Source: Devosia sp.
Lineage (GTDB): Bacteria > Pseudomonadota > Alphaproteobacteria > Rhizobiales > Devosiaceae
DNA: 5,505 nucleotides
Assembly: GCA_016793415.1 (NCBI GenBank)
Contig: JAEUMC010000867.1
Coordinates: forward strand, 1 to 5,505
Reading direction: 5' to 3'
Shown here: in pieces, positions 1 to 5,478 of the stretch
Layout: the number at the start of each line of letters is the position of its first letter
Position numbering within the stretch: the stretch's first letter is position 1
Position numbers and translations under genes: made by a program
Notes under the pieces: model-generated
Databases searched by the model: none
What the model was told of the DNA's origin: nothing
What the model saw: the letters and a program-made list of their open reading frames with translations, nothing else

Positions 1-5
1 CTCCA

Positions 6-44
6 CCGCCTTCGGCGGCCCCCTCCCCCGCCACGCGGGGGAGG
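6..44. repeat. Palindromic intergenic repeat DNA, left flank
   Basis: Two adjacent hairpins are visible. CCGCC (6-10) pairs with GGCGG (14-18) around a 3-nt loop. CCTCCCCCGC (22-31) pairs perfectly with GCGGGGGAGG (35-44) around a CAC loop. Neither stem is followed by a T run on the plus strand or preceded by an A run that would serve the minus strand, so they do not look like intrinsic terminators. The composition and symmetry resemble the REP-like GC-rich palindromes scattered between genes in many alphaproteobacteria; membership of a named family cannot be shown from this window. No coding sequence is supported in bases 1-77. Confidence 0.55.
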
Positions 45-77
45 ATAACGGGAGAGTCCAGCGCTAGCCCCTTCAAC

Positions 78-116
78 AAAAAAGCGCGTGCCGACCGGGA
101 GGGCGCGGCACGCGCT
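78..116 (-). terminator. Rho-independent terminator of the binding-protein gene
   Basis: Read on the minus strand, a perfect GC-rich stem is followed at once by six T residues. The arms are 84-93 (GCGCGTGCCG on the plus strand) and 106-115 (CGGCACGCGC), with one more A-T pair (83/116) and a 12-nt loop. The A run at 78-83 supplies the U tract. The structure begins about 14 nt beyond the stop codon of the leftward gene. There is no T run on the other side, so it acts in one direction. It implies that the binding-protein mRNA mostly ends here. Confidence 0.9.
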
Positions 117-129
117 GCCCAGATCCGCG

Positions 130-1392
130 CTATTGCGCCGACTGCGGCGAGTACCAGGACGAGAGCCCGGCCTGCAGTTCGGCAGCGACGGCTTCGGGGG
201 TCATGTCCGAGGTCATCATCACCTGCAACAGGCGCCAGGTTTCGTCATCGAGCGGTGGCGTGCCGGCGCTCAGCCGATCGAGCGCCAGGCGCGGCGTCAG
301 CAACGCCCCGGTCTTGAGGTCGGCAAAGGCCTGGGCCAGCGCGTTGTCATACTTCACCGGCTGGTTGCTCATGGCGAAGAAGCCCGGCGCGGTGTTGACG
401 TAGATCTGCTGGAATTCCGGCCCGGCGACCCAGCTCAGGAAGGTCTTGGCCGCGTCCTGGTTCTTGCTCGCCGCATTGATGCCGATCGCCATGTCGGGCA
501 TTTCCTGCAGGTACCGCTGGCCACCGGCCCCGACGGCCGGCGGGCCGAACACCCCGACATTCAGCCCGGTCGACGTGACCTGGTTGATGTTCCACGAGCC
601 ATCGGGAAGAATCGCGGCCTTCCCCAGGGTGAAGAGCTGCGTCATGTCCGAATAGGACAGCGCCTCCTGCCCCGCGGGAAGGAACGGCTTCCACGCCTGG
701 AAGGCGGCGAGCGCCGCAACGAAATCGGCATCGGTCAGCTTCTTGGTGCCGTCGATCAGGCCGAGCCGGCCTTCTTCGCCTTTCCAGTAGGCCGGCCCGA
801 TGCTGTAGAGCCCGTTATAGGCGAGCTGCCAGGATTCGGCCGAACCGACGGCCAGCGGCGTGTACTTGCCGTTGTCCTTGATCGCCTGCAGCACTGCGGT
901 GAACTCGGCCGCCGTGGTCGGCACGCTCAGCCCGAGTTCCTTGAAGATATCGACATTGTAGTAGAAGCCGGCGAGCACCGCCGCGACCGGCACGCAATAG
1001 GTGGCGCCGTCGACGGTCCAGGCCGCCCTCGCGGTGGCGTCGAAATTCTCGAGCCCGGCAAGGCCGTCGAGCTTGGTAAAATAGCCGCGACCGATCCACT
1101 CGTTGTTCACGTCGAACGGCCGGCAGGTGATGAGGTCTGGCCCTGCCCCGCCCTCGATCTGCGACTGCATCGCGGCGTTGTATTCGTTGGTATTGACCGG
1201 CGCGAACTCGACCTTGATGTCGGGATGCGCCGCCTCGAAGGCCGGCAGCACCTTGTCCTGCCACACCGCGAGGTCCTCGGTGCGCCAGCTGCCCAGCGTC
1301 AGCGTCACGCTCTCGGCCAAAGCGGCGCTGCTCATTGCGATGAGCGAGACGCCCAGCAGGGCTCCGGCCGCCCACATAGATTTCAACTGCAT
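130..1392 (-). CDS. ABC transporter extracellular sugar-binding protein, family 1
   Basis: This 420-residue protein is a periplasmic solute-binding protein of the CUT1/MalE-like group, which delivers sugars or oligosaccharides to an ABC importer. A signal peptide is clear: a Lys near the N-terminus, a hydrophobic stretch at about residues 7-23 and an ALA-E cleavage site after residue 26. There is no lipobox cysteine, so the mature protein should be soluble in the periplasm. Family features include the first strand after the signal (VTLTLGSW), the GLSVPTTAAEF segment near 154-164, and the FTLGKAAILPDGSW segment at 254-267, typical of these proteins' ligand-cleft region. The chosen ATG has AAGGGAG (1405-1399) six bases upstream; an in-frame start at 1440 would add 16 Arg-rich residues before the signal peptide and was rejected. 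The only cysteines are C90 and C133. No permease or ATPase gene is in the window. The sugar cannot be named from sequence alone; the linked genes suggest an amino sugar or related compound. Confidence 0.93.
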   Translation of the reverse strand: MQLKSMWAAGALLGVSLIAMSSAALAESVTLTLGSWRTEDLAVWQDKVLPAFEAAHPDIKVEFAPVNTNEYNAAMQSQIEGGAGPDLITCRPFDVNNEWIGRGYFTKLDGLAGLENFDATARAAWTVDGATYCVPVAAVLAGFYYNVDIFKELGLSVPTTAAEFTAVLQAIKDNGKYTPLAVGSAESWQLAYNGLYSIGPAYWKGEEGRLGLIDGTKKLTDADFVAALAAFQAWKPFLPAGQEALSYSDMTQLFTLGKAAILPDGSWNINQVTSTGLNVGVFGPPAVGAGGQRYLQEMPDMAIGINAASKNQDAAKTFLSWVAGPEFQQIYVNTAPGFFAMSNQPVKYDNALAQAFADLKTGALLTPRLALDRLSAGTPPLDDETWRLLQVMMTSDMTPEAVAAELQAGLSSWYSPQSAQ

Positions 1393-1479
1393 GTTGTTCT
1401 CCCTTCCCCTGACGCGCGGCCGCCGTGTCCGGCGCCGCATGGATCAAATCCGAGCGACTTGCCCCTCTGTCACAGGATC

Positions 1480-1496
1480 GATACCTCACAATACCA
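1480..1496 (-). promoter_or_regulatory. Putative operator A, facing the binding-protein gene
   Basis: On the minus strand this reads TGGTATTGTGAGGTATC and matches operator B at 15 of 17 positions in the opposite orientation. Within it GGTA occurs twice in direct repeat, 10 bp apart, placing both half-elements on the same helix face. It ends 87 bp before the binding-protein ATG and overlaps the weak leftward promoter candidate. The conservation and mirrored placement are seen directly; binding by the local GntR protein is inferred. Confidence 0.6.
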
Positions 1497-1503
1497 GATG
1501 GTA
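1492..1503. promoter_or_regulatory. Perfect palindrome TACCAGATGGTA
   Basis: TACCA (1492-1496) and TGGTA (1499-1503) are perfect inverted arms separated by GA. It shares its left arm with operator A. Short palindromes with GGT/ACC half-sites are typical of HutC-subfamily GntR operators, so this may be the core site for a regulator dimer. That reading is inference. Confidence 0.45.
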
Positions 1504-1507
1504 CAAG

Positions 1508-1536
1508 TGGTCATTTTTCTGCGCATGAGGTATGGT
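1508..1536 (+). promoter_or_regulatory. Candidate sigma-70 promoter of the rightward operon
   Basis: TGGTCA (1508-1513) as a -35 element and TATGGT (1531-1536) as a -10 element each match four of six consensus bases, with 17-bp spacing. Transcription would begin near 1543, just before operator B (1550-1566), which would let a bound repressor block the polymerase. Other hexamer pairs are possible, including TACTAT at 1553-1558 as a -10 element without a good -35 partner, so this is a weak prediction. Confidence 0.3.
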
Positions 1537-1549
1537 CATTACGCATGAT

Positions 1550-1566
1550 TGGTACTATGAGGTATC
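1550..1566 (+). promoter_or_regulatory. Putative operator B, facing the oxidoreductase gene
   Basis: TGGTACTATGAGGTATC matches operator A at 15 of 17 positions and points the other way; the terminal nine bases TGAGGTATC are identical in both. It ends 23 bp before the oxidoreductase start codon, close to the ribosome binding site. Its centre is about 70 bp from that of operator A. Position and repetition favour a repressor site for the rightward operon. Confidence 0.6.
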
Positions 1567-1589
1567 TAACAAATCAGAGGGAGCGGGGC

Positions 1590-2615
1590 ATGATCGGGGT
1601 TGGGTTGCTGGGGTCGGGCTTCATCGCCGAGTCATATGCGGATGCGCTGCTGGACGTGCGCAACGCCGAGCTCGTCGCCTGCTATTCGCGCAATCCGGCT
1701 CGCTCCGACGCCTTCAGCAAGAAATGGAAGGTGACGGCGCACCCGACTATGGATGCACTCTGCGCCGACCCCTCAGTCGAGATCGTCATCATCGCCCTGC
1801 CCAACGAGATCCATCTCGCCGCGGTGGAGATCGCGGCGCGGCACGGCAAAGCCATCATCTGCACCAAGCCCCTGGCCCGTACCGAGGCCGAGGCGCAGCA
1901 GATCCTCGATATCGCCAATGCCGCCGGGGTCTGGCACGGCTATGCCGAAAGCTCGGTATTCTCGCCCAATGTCGCCAAGGCCTATGAGATGGTCAAAGCC
2001 GGCGGCATCGGCGACCTCCTCACCATGCGCGCCCGCGAGGGCCATTCCGGCCCGCATGCCCCGCATTTCTGGGATGCCGAAACCGCCGGCGGCGGCGCCC
2101 TGCTCGATATGGGCTGCCACACCGTGGAATCGGCGCGGCACTTCTTCGGCAAGGACAACAAGGTCACCGAGGTGATGGCCTGGGGCTCGACCATGGCCCA
2201 CAAGGACAAGACCACCGGCGAGGACGCGGCGATTGCGCTCTTAAAATTCGCGGGCGGCCAGCTCGCCACCATCGAATCCTCCTGGATCGAGCGCGGCGGC
2301 ATGCAGCTTCGACACGAGCTGGTCGGCTCGGCCGGCCGCATCGTCACCGACAGTTCGGTCGGCCCGGTCTGGGGTTTCATCGAAAACCCGGTGGGCTACA
2401 CCGTCGAGAAGGCCGATGCCGAGACCGGCTGGGTATATCCTGTGCCCGAAGAGACTCGGGCCTATGGCTTCTCGCAGCAGATGCGGCATTTCATTGATCA
2501 TTTCGCCGCCGGCACTACCCCATCCGAGACCTTCGAGGATGGCGTGGTGGTCAACCGGATCATCGATGCGTGCTACCGCTCGATGAAGACAGGCCAGTGG
2601 GAAAAGGTGGCGTGA
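1590..2615 (+). CDS. Gfo/Idh/MocA family NAD(P)-dependent oxidoreductase
   Basis: This 341-residue cytoplasmic enzyme has the usual family length and two-domain order. An N-terminal Rossmann fold shows the dinucleotide motif GLLGSGFIAESY at residues 5-16. A C-terminal alpha/beta domain carries AGGGALLDMGCH at 166-177, with the family's conserved Asp (D173) and His (H177) of the DxGxH motif. Family members oxidise or reduce sugars, inositols and their derivatives. The usual EKP motif near the cofactor reads TKP (T92-K93-P94): the catalytic Lys is kept but the Glu is replaced. The ATG is preceded by AGAGGGAG (1576-1583) at six bases. In-frame ATGs at 1545 and 1557 were rejected because they lack a good ribosome binding site, overlap the operator, and would extend the protein ahead of the first beta strand. 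It is the first gene of the rightward operon, and its stop lies three bases before the next ATG. The substrate is unknown. Confidence 0.93.
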   Translation: MIGVGLLGSGFIAESYADALLDVRNAELVACYSRNPARSDAFSKKWKVTAHPTMDALCADPSVEIVIIALPNEIHLAAVEIAARHGKAIICTKPLARTEAEAQQILDIANAAGVWHGYAESSVFSPNVAKAYEMVKAGGIGDLLTMRAREGHSGPHAPHFWDAETAGGGALLDMGCHTVESARHFFGKDNKVTEVMAWGSTMAHKDKTTGEDAAIALLKFAGGQLATIESSWIERGGMQLRHELVGSAGRIVTDSSVGPVWGFIENPVGYTVEKADAETGWVYPVPEETRAYGFSQQMRHFIDHFAAGTTPSETFEDGVVVNRIIDACYRSMKTGQWEKVA

Positions 2616-2618
2616 CCG

Positions 2619-3383
2619 ATGAGTGACGGCGCGGAACAGTTGGTGCTCGATCAGGATTCGCCCGATCCGCTATGGCGGCAGGCGGCCGACCTGATCATGC
2701 ATCAGATTTCGACCGGCAAGATCGCCAATGGCGGCCGACTGCCGGCCGAGCGTGACCTCTTGGCCCAGCTGTCGATCAGCCGGGTGACGCTGCGCCGAGC
2801 GCTGCAGAGCCTGGTCGAGGAGGGCGTGCTGAAACCCTCGCATGGCCGCGGCTGGTATGTCTCCGCCGACGTGCCGAAGGAATTTCCCAATACGCTCGAA
2901 TCGTTCAGCGAAACCGCCGCCCGGCTGGGGCTGGTTCCCTCCTCCGACGTGCTGCGCGCCAGCGAAGCGCCGGCGACGCTCGACGAAGCCGAGGAACTGG
3001 CGATCGCCCCGGGCGCGCCGCTGTTTCACCTCGAGCGCATCCGGCGCCTCGACGGCGTGCCGGTGGCGGTCGATACCTCGTTCTTTGCCGCAACGCTGAA
3101 GCCCGACCTTACGGGCGTCGATTTCCGCACGGCTTCGCTGTTCGCCCTGCTGCTCGGCAATGGCGTCGACCTGGCGCATGGCGAAACCACCATCGAGGCG
3201 CATGGCGCCGATACGACGCTGGCGCAGCACCTGGGCGTCGAGCCCAAGACCCCGATCCTGGTGATGCGCCAGCTCATCGCCGACAGCGCCGGCCGGCCGC
3301 TGCTGTCGTCCACCGTGCGCTATGTCGGCGATCGCTACCGGCTGCGCACCTCATTCTCGCGGGCGCGAAAGCCCGCGCGCTGA
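2619..3383 (+). CDS. GntR family transcriptional regulator, HutC subfamily (UTRA domain)
   Basis: This 254-residue protein is a DNA-binding regulator with a small-molecule sensor domain. Residues about 17-82 form a GntR winged helix-turn-helix, recognisable from LPAERDLLAQLSISRVTLRRAL (41-62) and the wing EGVLKPSHGRGWYV (68-81). Residues about 93-245 fit a UTRA domain, including the LERIRRLDGVPVAV segment (138-151) and the C-terminal strands ending RYRLRTSF. HutC-type members linked to amino-sugar genes, such as NagR and DasR, respond to phosphosugars; that is family knowledge, not shown here. AGGTGG (2605-2610) inside the preceding gene serves the ATG at eight bases, so translation is probably coupled to the oxidoreductase. 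Being cotranscribed behind the operator region, it likely controls its own synthesis and the divergent binding-protein gene. Whether it only represses or also activates cannot be told. Confidence 0.93.
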   Translation: MSDGAEQLVLDQDSPDPLWRQAADLIMHQISTGKIANGGRLPAERDLLAQLSISRVTLRRALQSLVEEGVLKPSHGRGWYVSADVPKEFPNTLESFSETAARLGLVPSSDVLRASEAPATLDEAEELAIAPGAPLFHLERIRRLDGVPVAVDTSFFAATLKPDLTGVDFRTASLFALLLGNGVDLAHGETTIEAHGADTTLAQHLGVEPKTPILVMRQLIADSAGRPLLSSTVRYVGDRYRLRTSFSRARKPAR

Positions 3384-3403
3384 CCCCAACACTGACAGCC
3401 CCA

Positions 3404-3421
3404 GCGACAGCCGCCTGTCGC
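3404..3421 (+). other. Stem-loop just upstream of the SIS-gene ribosome binding site
   Basis: GCGACAG (3404-3410) and CTGTCGC (3415-3421) form a perfect 7-bp stem with a 4-nt loop. It lies in the 55-nt gap between the regulator and SIS genes, the only sizeable gap in the rightward operon, and ends one base before the Shine-Dalgarno sequence. No T run follows, so it is not an intrinsic terminator. It may stabilise a processed mRNA end or tune translation of the next gene (inference). Confidence 0.5.
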
Positions 3422-3422
3422 C

Positions 3423-3441
3423 AAGGAGACGGACGAAATTG
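3423..3441 (+). promoter_or_regulatory. Shine-Dalgarno and TTG start of the SIS gene
   Basis: AAGGAG (3423-3428) is the best ribosome binding site in the rightward operon, and it precedes an in-frame TTG (3439-3441) by ten bases. No ATG or GTG lies nearby in frame, so this site decides the start. The pairing of a strong Shine-Dalgarno with a weak start codon and an adjacent stem-loop suggests adjusted translation. Confidence 0.7.
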
Positions 3442-4443
3442 GTTAAAGGCTATATCTCGCTGGCCGAGGCCCGCGCCTCGCAGGCAGCGCTGCTGGAAAG
3501 CGCCCTGCCCGCCATTGCCGAAAACGTGCGCGCCGCCCGGGCCGCCGGCACGCTCCAAGGCCCCGGCCCAATCTTTCTCGGCATCGGCGCCAGCTATGCC
3601 GCCTCCGCCGCCGCGGTCTGGGTGCTGCGCTCGCGCGGCATCCACGCCTGGCGGCTCAATGCCGGCGAGCACCCTCTGCCGTTTCCGCGATCGGCGCATC
3701 CGATCATCGGCGTCTCGCAGTCGGGCCGCAGCTCCGAAACCCTCGCCGTGCTCCGCACTATCGAGCCGCAGCTGCGGCTGGCAGTGGTCAATATCGCCCC
3801 GTCGCCGATCTCGGAGATCGCCGCGACCACCATTTCGCTTGGAAAACTCCCCGACAGCTACGCCTCGACCACCGGCTACACCGCCACCATCGCCGCCCTC
3901 GGCATGATTGCCGAAGCCTGGGATGGCGGCACGATCGACCAGTCCTGGTCCGACCTGCCGGCGAAGTTCCGGGCGCTGGAGGCGGTGATCGCCTCCCGCG
4001 CCGTGGCGCTCGCCACGCCGCTACGCGACGCGGTGGCAGTCGATTATGCCGGCGCCGCCCCCTCGGCCGGCACCGCCGAAGTCGGCGCCCTGTTGCTGCG
4101 CGAAGTGGCGCGCCTCCCGGCCACCGGGTTGTCGTCCCGCCAATACCTGCACGGCGCGATGGAATCGGCCGGCCGCACCGCCCACATCCTCATGGGCGAC
4201 GAGCGCGAAGCGGCTTTGGCCCACACCCTCGCGCATGCCGGGCACCACACCCTGCTCGTTACCACGCTCGAGGTGCCCGAGGAACCGAACCTCGCGGTGC
4301 TCCGGCTGCCCGAGGTGTCGCCGGCGCAGCGCGCCATTCTCGAGGCCCTGGTGATGCAGAGCCTCGCGGTGGAAACGGCGCTGCTGCGCGGCGTCGACCC
4401 CGATGCCTTCGTCTTCTTTCACACCGACACCAAGGTCGCCTGA
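3439..4443 (+). CDS. SIS-domain phosphosugar isomerase/deaminase (NagB-II/AgaS/FrlB-like)
   Basis: This 334-residue cytoplasmic protein has two SIS domains, as in the GlmS isomerase part, NagB-II glucosamine-6-phosphate deaminase, AgaS and the FrlB deglycase. The first domain (about 42-165) shows GIGASYA (48-54), the phosphate-binding SQSGRSSET (93-101) and GYTATIAALG (146-155). The second (about 195-310) shows LLREVARLPA (219-228) with E222, and HGAMES (238-243), where H238 matches the ring-opening His region of GlmS-like enzymes although the usual HGP reads HGA. The C-terminus ends DPDAF...DTKVA. The start is a TTG with AAGGAG (3423-3428) ten bases upstream; an ATG at 3322 would overlap the regulator gene by about 60 bases and add a low-complexity, Arg/Ser-rich extension. 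Deamination of glucosamine-6-phosphate is the leading guess because a GlcNAc-kinase-like gene follows after one base. A FrlB-like role is the main alternative, since such enzymes also occur with GntR regulators and family-1 binding proteins. Confidence 0.88.
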   Translation: MVKGYISLAEARASQAALLESALPAIAENVRAARAAGTLQGPGPIFLGIGASYAASAAAVWVLRSRGIHAWRLNAGEHPLPFPRSAHPIIGVSQSGRSSETLAVLRTIEPQLRLAVVNIAPSPISEIAATTISLGKLPDSYASTTGYTATIAALGMIAEAWDGGTIDQSWSDLPAKFRALEAVIASRAVALATPLRDAVAVDYAGAAPSAGTAEVGALLLREVARLPATGLSSRQYLHGAMESAGRTAHILMGDEREAALAHTLAHAGHHTLLVTTLEVPEEPNLAVLRLPEVSPAQRAILEALVMQSLAVETALLRGVDPDAFVFFHTDTKVA

Positions 4444-4444
4444 G

Positions 4445-5338
4445 ATGACCGCCCTCATCGCCGCGCTCGATATCGGCGGCACCAAGACCCAGCTGATCCT
4501 CGAAGATCTCTCGGGCCATCGCGTGCTCGACGTTACCGAGCCGAGCCTCGAATGGGATGCCGAACCCGAGGACAAGGCCGCCCTCTGGATCGCCGAGCGG
4601 GTGAAACGCCACACACCGGATGGCGCCGAGATCGTCGCCCTGGCCTTCGGTGCCCAGGGGATCAACCGCACCGAGACCGGAAAGACTTTGGAGCGTGAGC
4701 TCGCAGCCCTCGGCTACAGCACCACCGCCGTCAACGACGCCTCGCTGATCGTCGCCGCCGCCGGGTTCACGAGGGGCATCGGCGTCATCGCCGGCACCGG
4801 CGCCATTGCGGTGGGCACCAACGCCGCCGGCGACTTCATCGCCTCGGGCGGCTGGGGCTGGATCATCGGCGATGAAGGCAGCGCCGCCGGCCTCGTCCGC
4901 GAAGCCACCCGCACGGCGCTCCGCGCCAACGACGAAGGCAAGCCTGACGACGGCCTTCTCGGCCACCTCATCGCCGCCTTCGGCGTCGCCGACGCCGAGC
5001 GCCTGACCCGCCGCGTCAACGACGACCCCACGGTCGACAACTGGGCCCCGCACGCGCCGGCGATCTTTGCTGCGGCCGACGCCGGGTCGGCATTGGCAAG
5101 GGCAGTGATCACCGAAGGCGGCAAGGCACTTGCTGCGCTCGTCGACCAACTCCTGGCCCGCGGCGCGGCAGGTACCGACGTGGTGGTCGCCGGCAGCGTC
5201 ATCGTCAACCAGCCGCGGCTGCGCGAAGCGTTCGAACAGGCGCTGATAGGGCGGCACCAGCAGTTGAAGGTGCACGTGCTGCGCGACGCGCCGGTGGAGG
5301 GCGCAGTGCAGTTGGCGAGACGGGCGGTGGGACGGTAG
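4445..5338 (+). CDS. BadF/BadG/BcrA/BcrD-type sugar kinase, N-acetylglucosamine kinase-like
   Basis: This 297-residue cytoplasmic protein belongs to the ASKHA (actin-like) kinase fold and would phosphorylate a sugar with ATP. Motifs in order are phosphate-1 DIGGTKTQ (9-16), VNDASL (96-101) with the likely catalytic Asp D98, phosphate-2 GVIAGTGAIAVG (113-124), the GGWGWIIGDEGSAAG segment (135-149) characteristic of the BadF/NAGK group, and the adenosine motif VVVAGSVI (246-253). Length fits NAGK-like members. The ATG follows the SIS stop codon by one base, with AAGGT (4432-4436) inside the SIS gene as ribosome binding site, so the two are probably translated in a coupled way. An in-frame ATG at 4403 would add 14 residues before the first strand and was rejected. 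GlcNAc, glucosamine or a related sugar is the likely substrate; the family also includes unlike enzymes, so substrate identity is uncertain. It is the last gene seen in the operon. Confidence 0.9.
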   Translation: MTALIAALDIGGTKTQLILEDLSGHRVLDVTEPSLEWDAEPEDKAALWIAERVKRHTPDGAEIVALAFGAQGINRTETGKTLERELAALGYSTTAVNDASLIVAAAGFTRGIGVIAGTGAIAVGTNAAGDFIASGGWGWIIGDEGSAAGLVREATRTALRANDEGKPDDGLLGHLIAAFGVADAERLTRRVNDDPTVDNWAPHAPAIFAAADAGSALARAVITEGGKALAALVDQLLARGAAGTDVVVAGSVIVNQPRLREAFEQALIGRHQQLKVHVLRDAPVEGAVQLARRAVGR

Positions 5339-5374
5339 GCCAGCGCGGCATCACACCGGCGGTTCCCCCATCGT

Positions 5375-5411
5375 CCCCTCGCCCCTCTGGGGAGAGGGCC
5401 AGGGTGAGGGG
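5375..5411. repeat. REP-like palindrome after the kinase gene
   Basis: Outer arms CCCCTC (5375-5380) and GAGGGG (5406-5411) enclose an inner stem in which GCCC (5381-5384) pairs with GGGC (5396-5399) and CTC (5385-5387) with GAG (5392-5394), leaving one bulged A. This CCCCTCGCCCC/GGGTGAGGGG pattern resembles short intergenic repeats common in GC-rich proteobacteria (recollection, not a search result). No T run follows, so an intrinsic terminator is not supported, although the folded RNA could protect the operon's 3' end. Confidence 0.6.
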
Positions 5412-5412
5412 T

Positions 5413-5467
5413 CGCCAAGCACACCGGCCTTGCGATCGCCGCCACAACACCCCCGGCGCGCTTGGCG
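5413..5467. repeat. Spaced inverted repeat CGCCAAGC / GCTTGGCG
   Basis: CGCCAAGC (5413-5420) is perfectly complementary to GCTTGGCG (5460-5467) with 39 bases between the arms. It begins immediately after the preceding palindrome and may be part of the same repeat cluster. Chance is not excluded at this length and GC content. Confidence 0.3.
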
Positions 5468-5478
5468 CCCCTCACCCC

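Larger units (their letters stand above)
1393..1589. promoter_or_regulatory. Divergent intergenic control region
   Basis: These 197 bp separate the leftward binding-protein gene from the rightward operon. Bases about 1480-1575 are clearly AT-richer than the genes around them and are crowded with repeats listed separately: two mirrored 17-bp elements, a TACCA/TGGTA palindrome, and direct repeats of TGGTCATT and CGCATGA. TGAGGTAT occurs three times (1481-1488 on the minus strand; 1526-1533 and 1558-1565 on the plus strand). Bases 1393-1470 are GC-rich and would form the 5' untranslated part of the leftward mRNA. A weak leftward promoter candidate is TTGTAC (1506-1501) with TATCGA (1483-1478), 17-bp spacing, only 3/6 consensus matches each. 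The region most likely binds the GntR regulator encoded two genes downstream (inference). Confidence 0.75.

Noticed and set aside
84..115. The left-end inverted repeat considered as a mobile-element end or CRISPR-like repeat
   Set aside because: It occurs once, has a U tract on the correct side, and lies right after a stop codon, so an intrinsic terminator explains it.
88..1548. Long plus-strand reading frame (486 codons) opposite the binding-protein gene
   Set aside because: It lies antisense to a clear family-1 binding protein with signal peptide, ribosome binding site and terminator; its translation is Arg/Gly/His-rich with no recognisable domain. It is a by-product of high GC.
1425..1589. 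Upstream extension of the oxidoreductase to an ATG at 1425
   Set aside because: The extra 55 residues would be encoded by the operator region and come before the Rossmann first strand; a good ribosome binding site precedes the ATG at 1590.
3322..3438. ATG start for the SIS protein overlapping the regulator gene
   Set aside because: The extension is Arg/Ser/Pro-rich without family similarity, while AAGGAG and a TTG at 3439 give a start that fits the domain boundary.
3439..4443. SIS protein as MurNAc-6-phosphate etherase (MurQ)
   Set aside because: MurQ has a single SIS domain and a different phosphate-binding signature; this protein has two SIS domains with the GlmS/AgaS-like SQSGRSSET motif.
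4259..5275. Minus-strand reading frame of 338 codons opposite the kinase and SIS genes
   Set aside because: The translation is low-complexity and Gly/Ala/Arg/Asp-rich with no domain, while the opposite strand carries all kinase motifs.
4714..5475. Minus-strand reading frame covering the right flank and kinase gene
   Set aside because: It runs through palindromic repeat DNA and antisense to the kinase; composition is Ala/Pro/Ser/Arg-rich and no ribosome binding site or family feature is evident.
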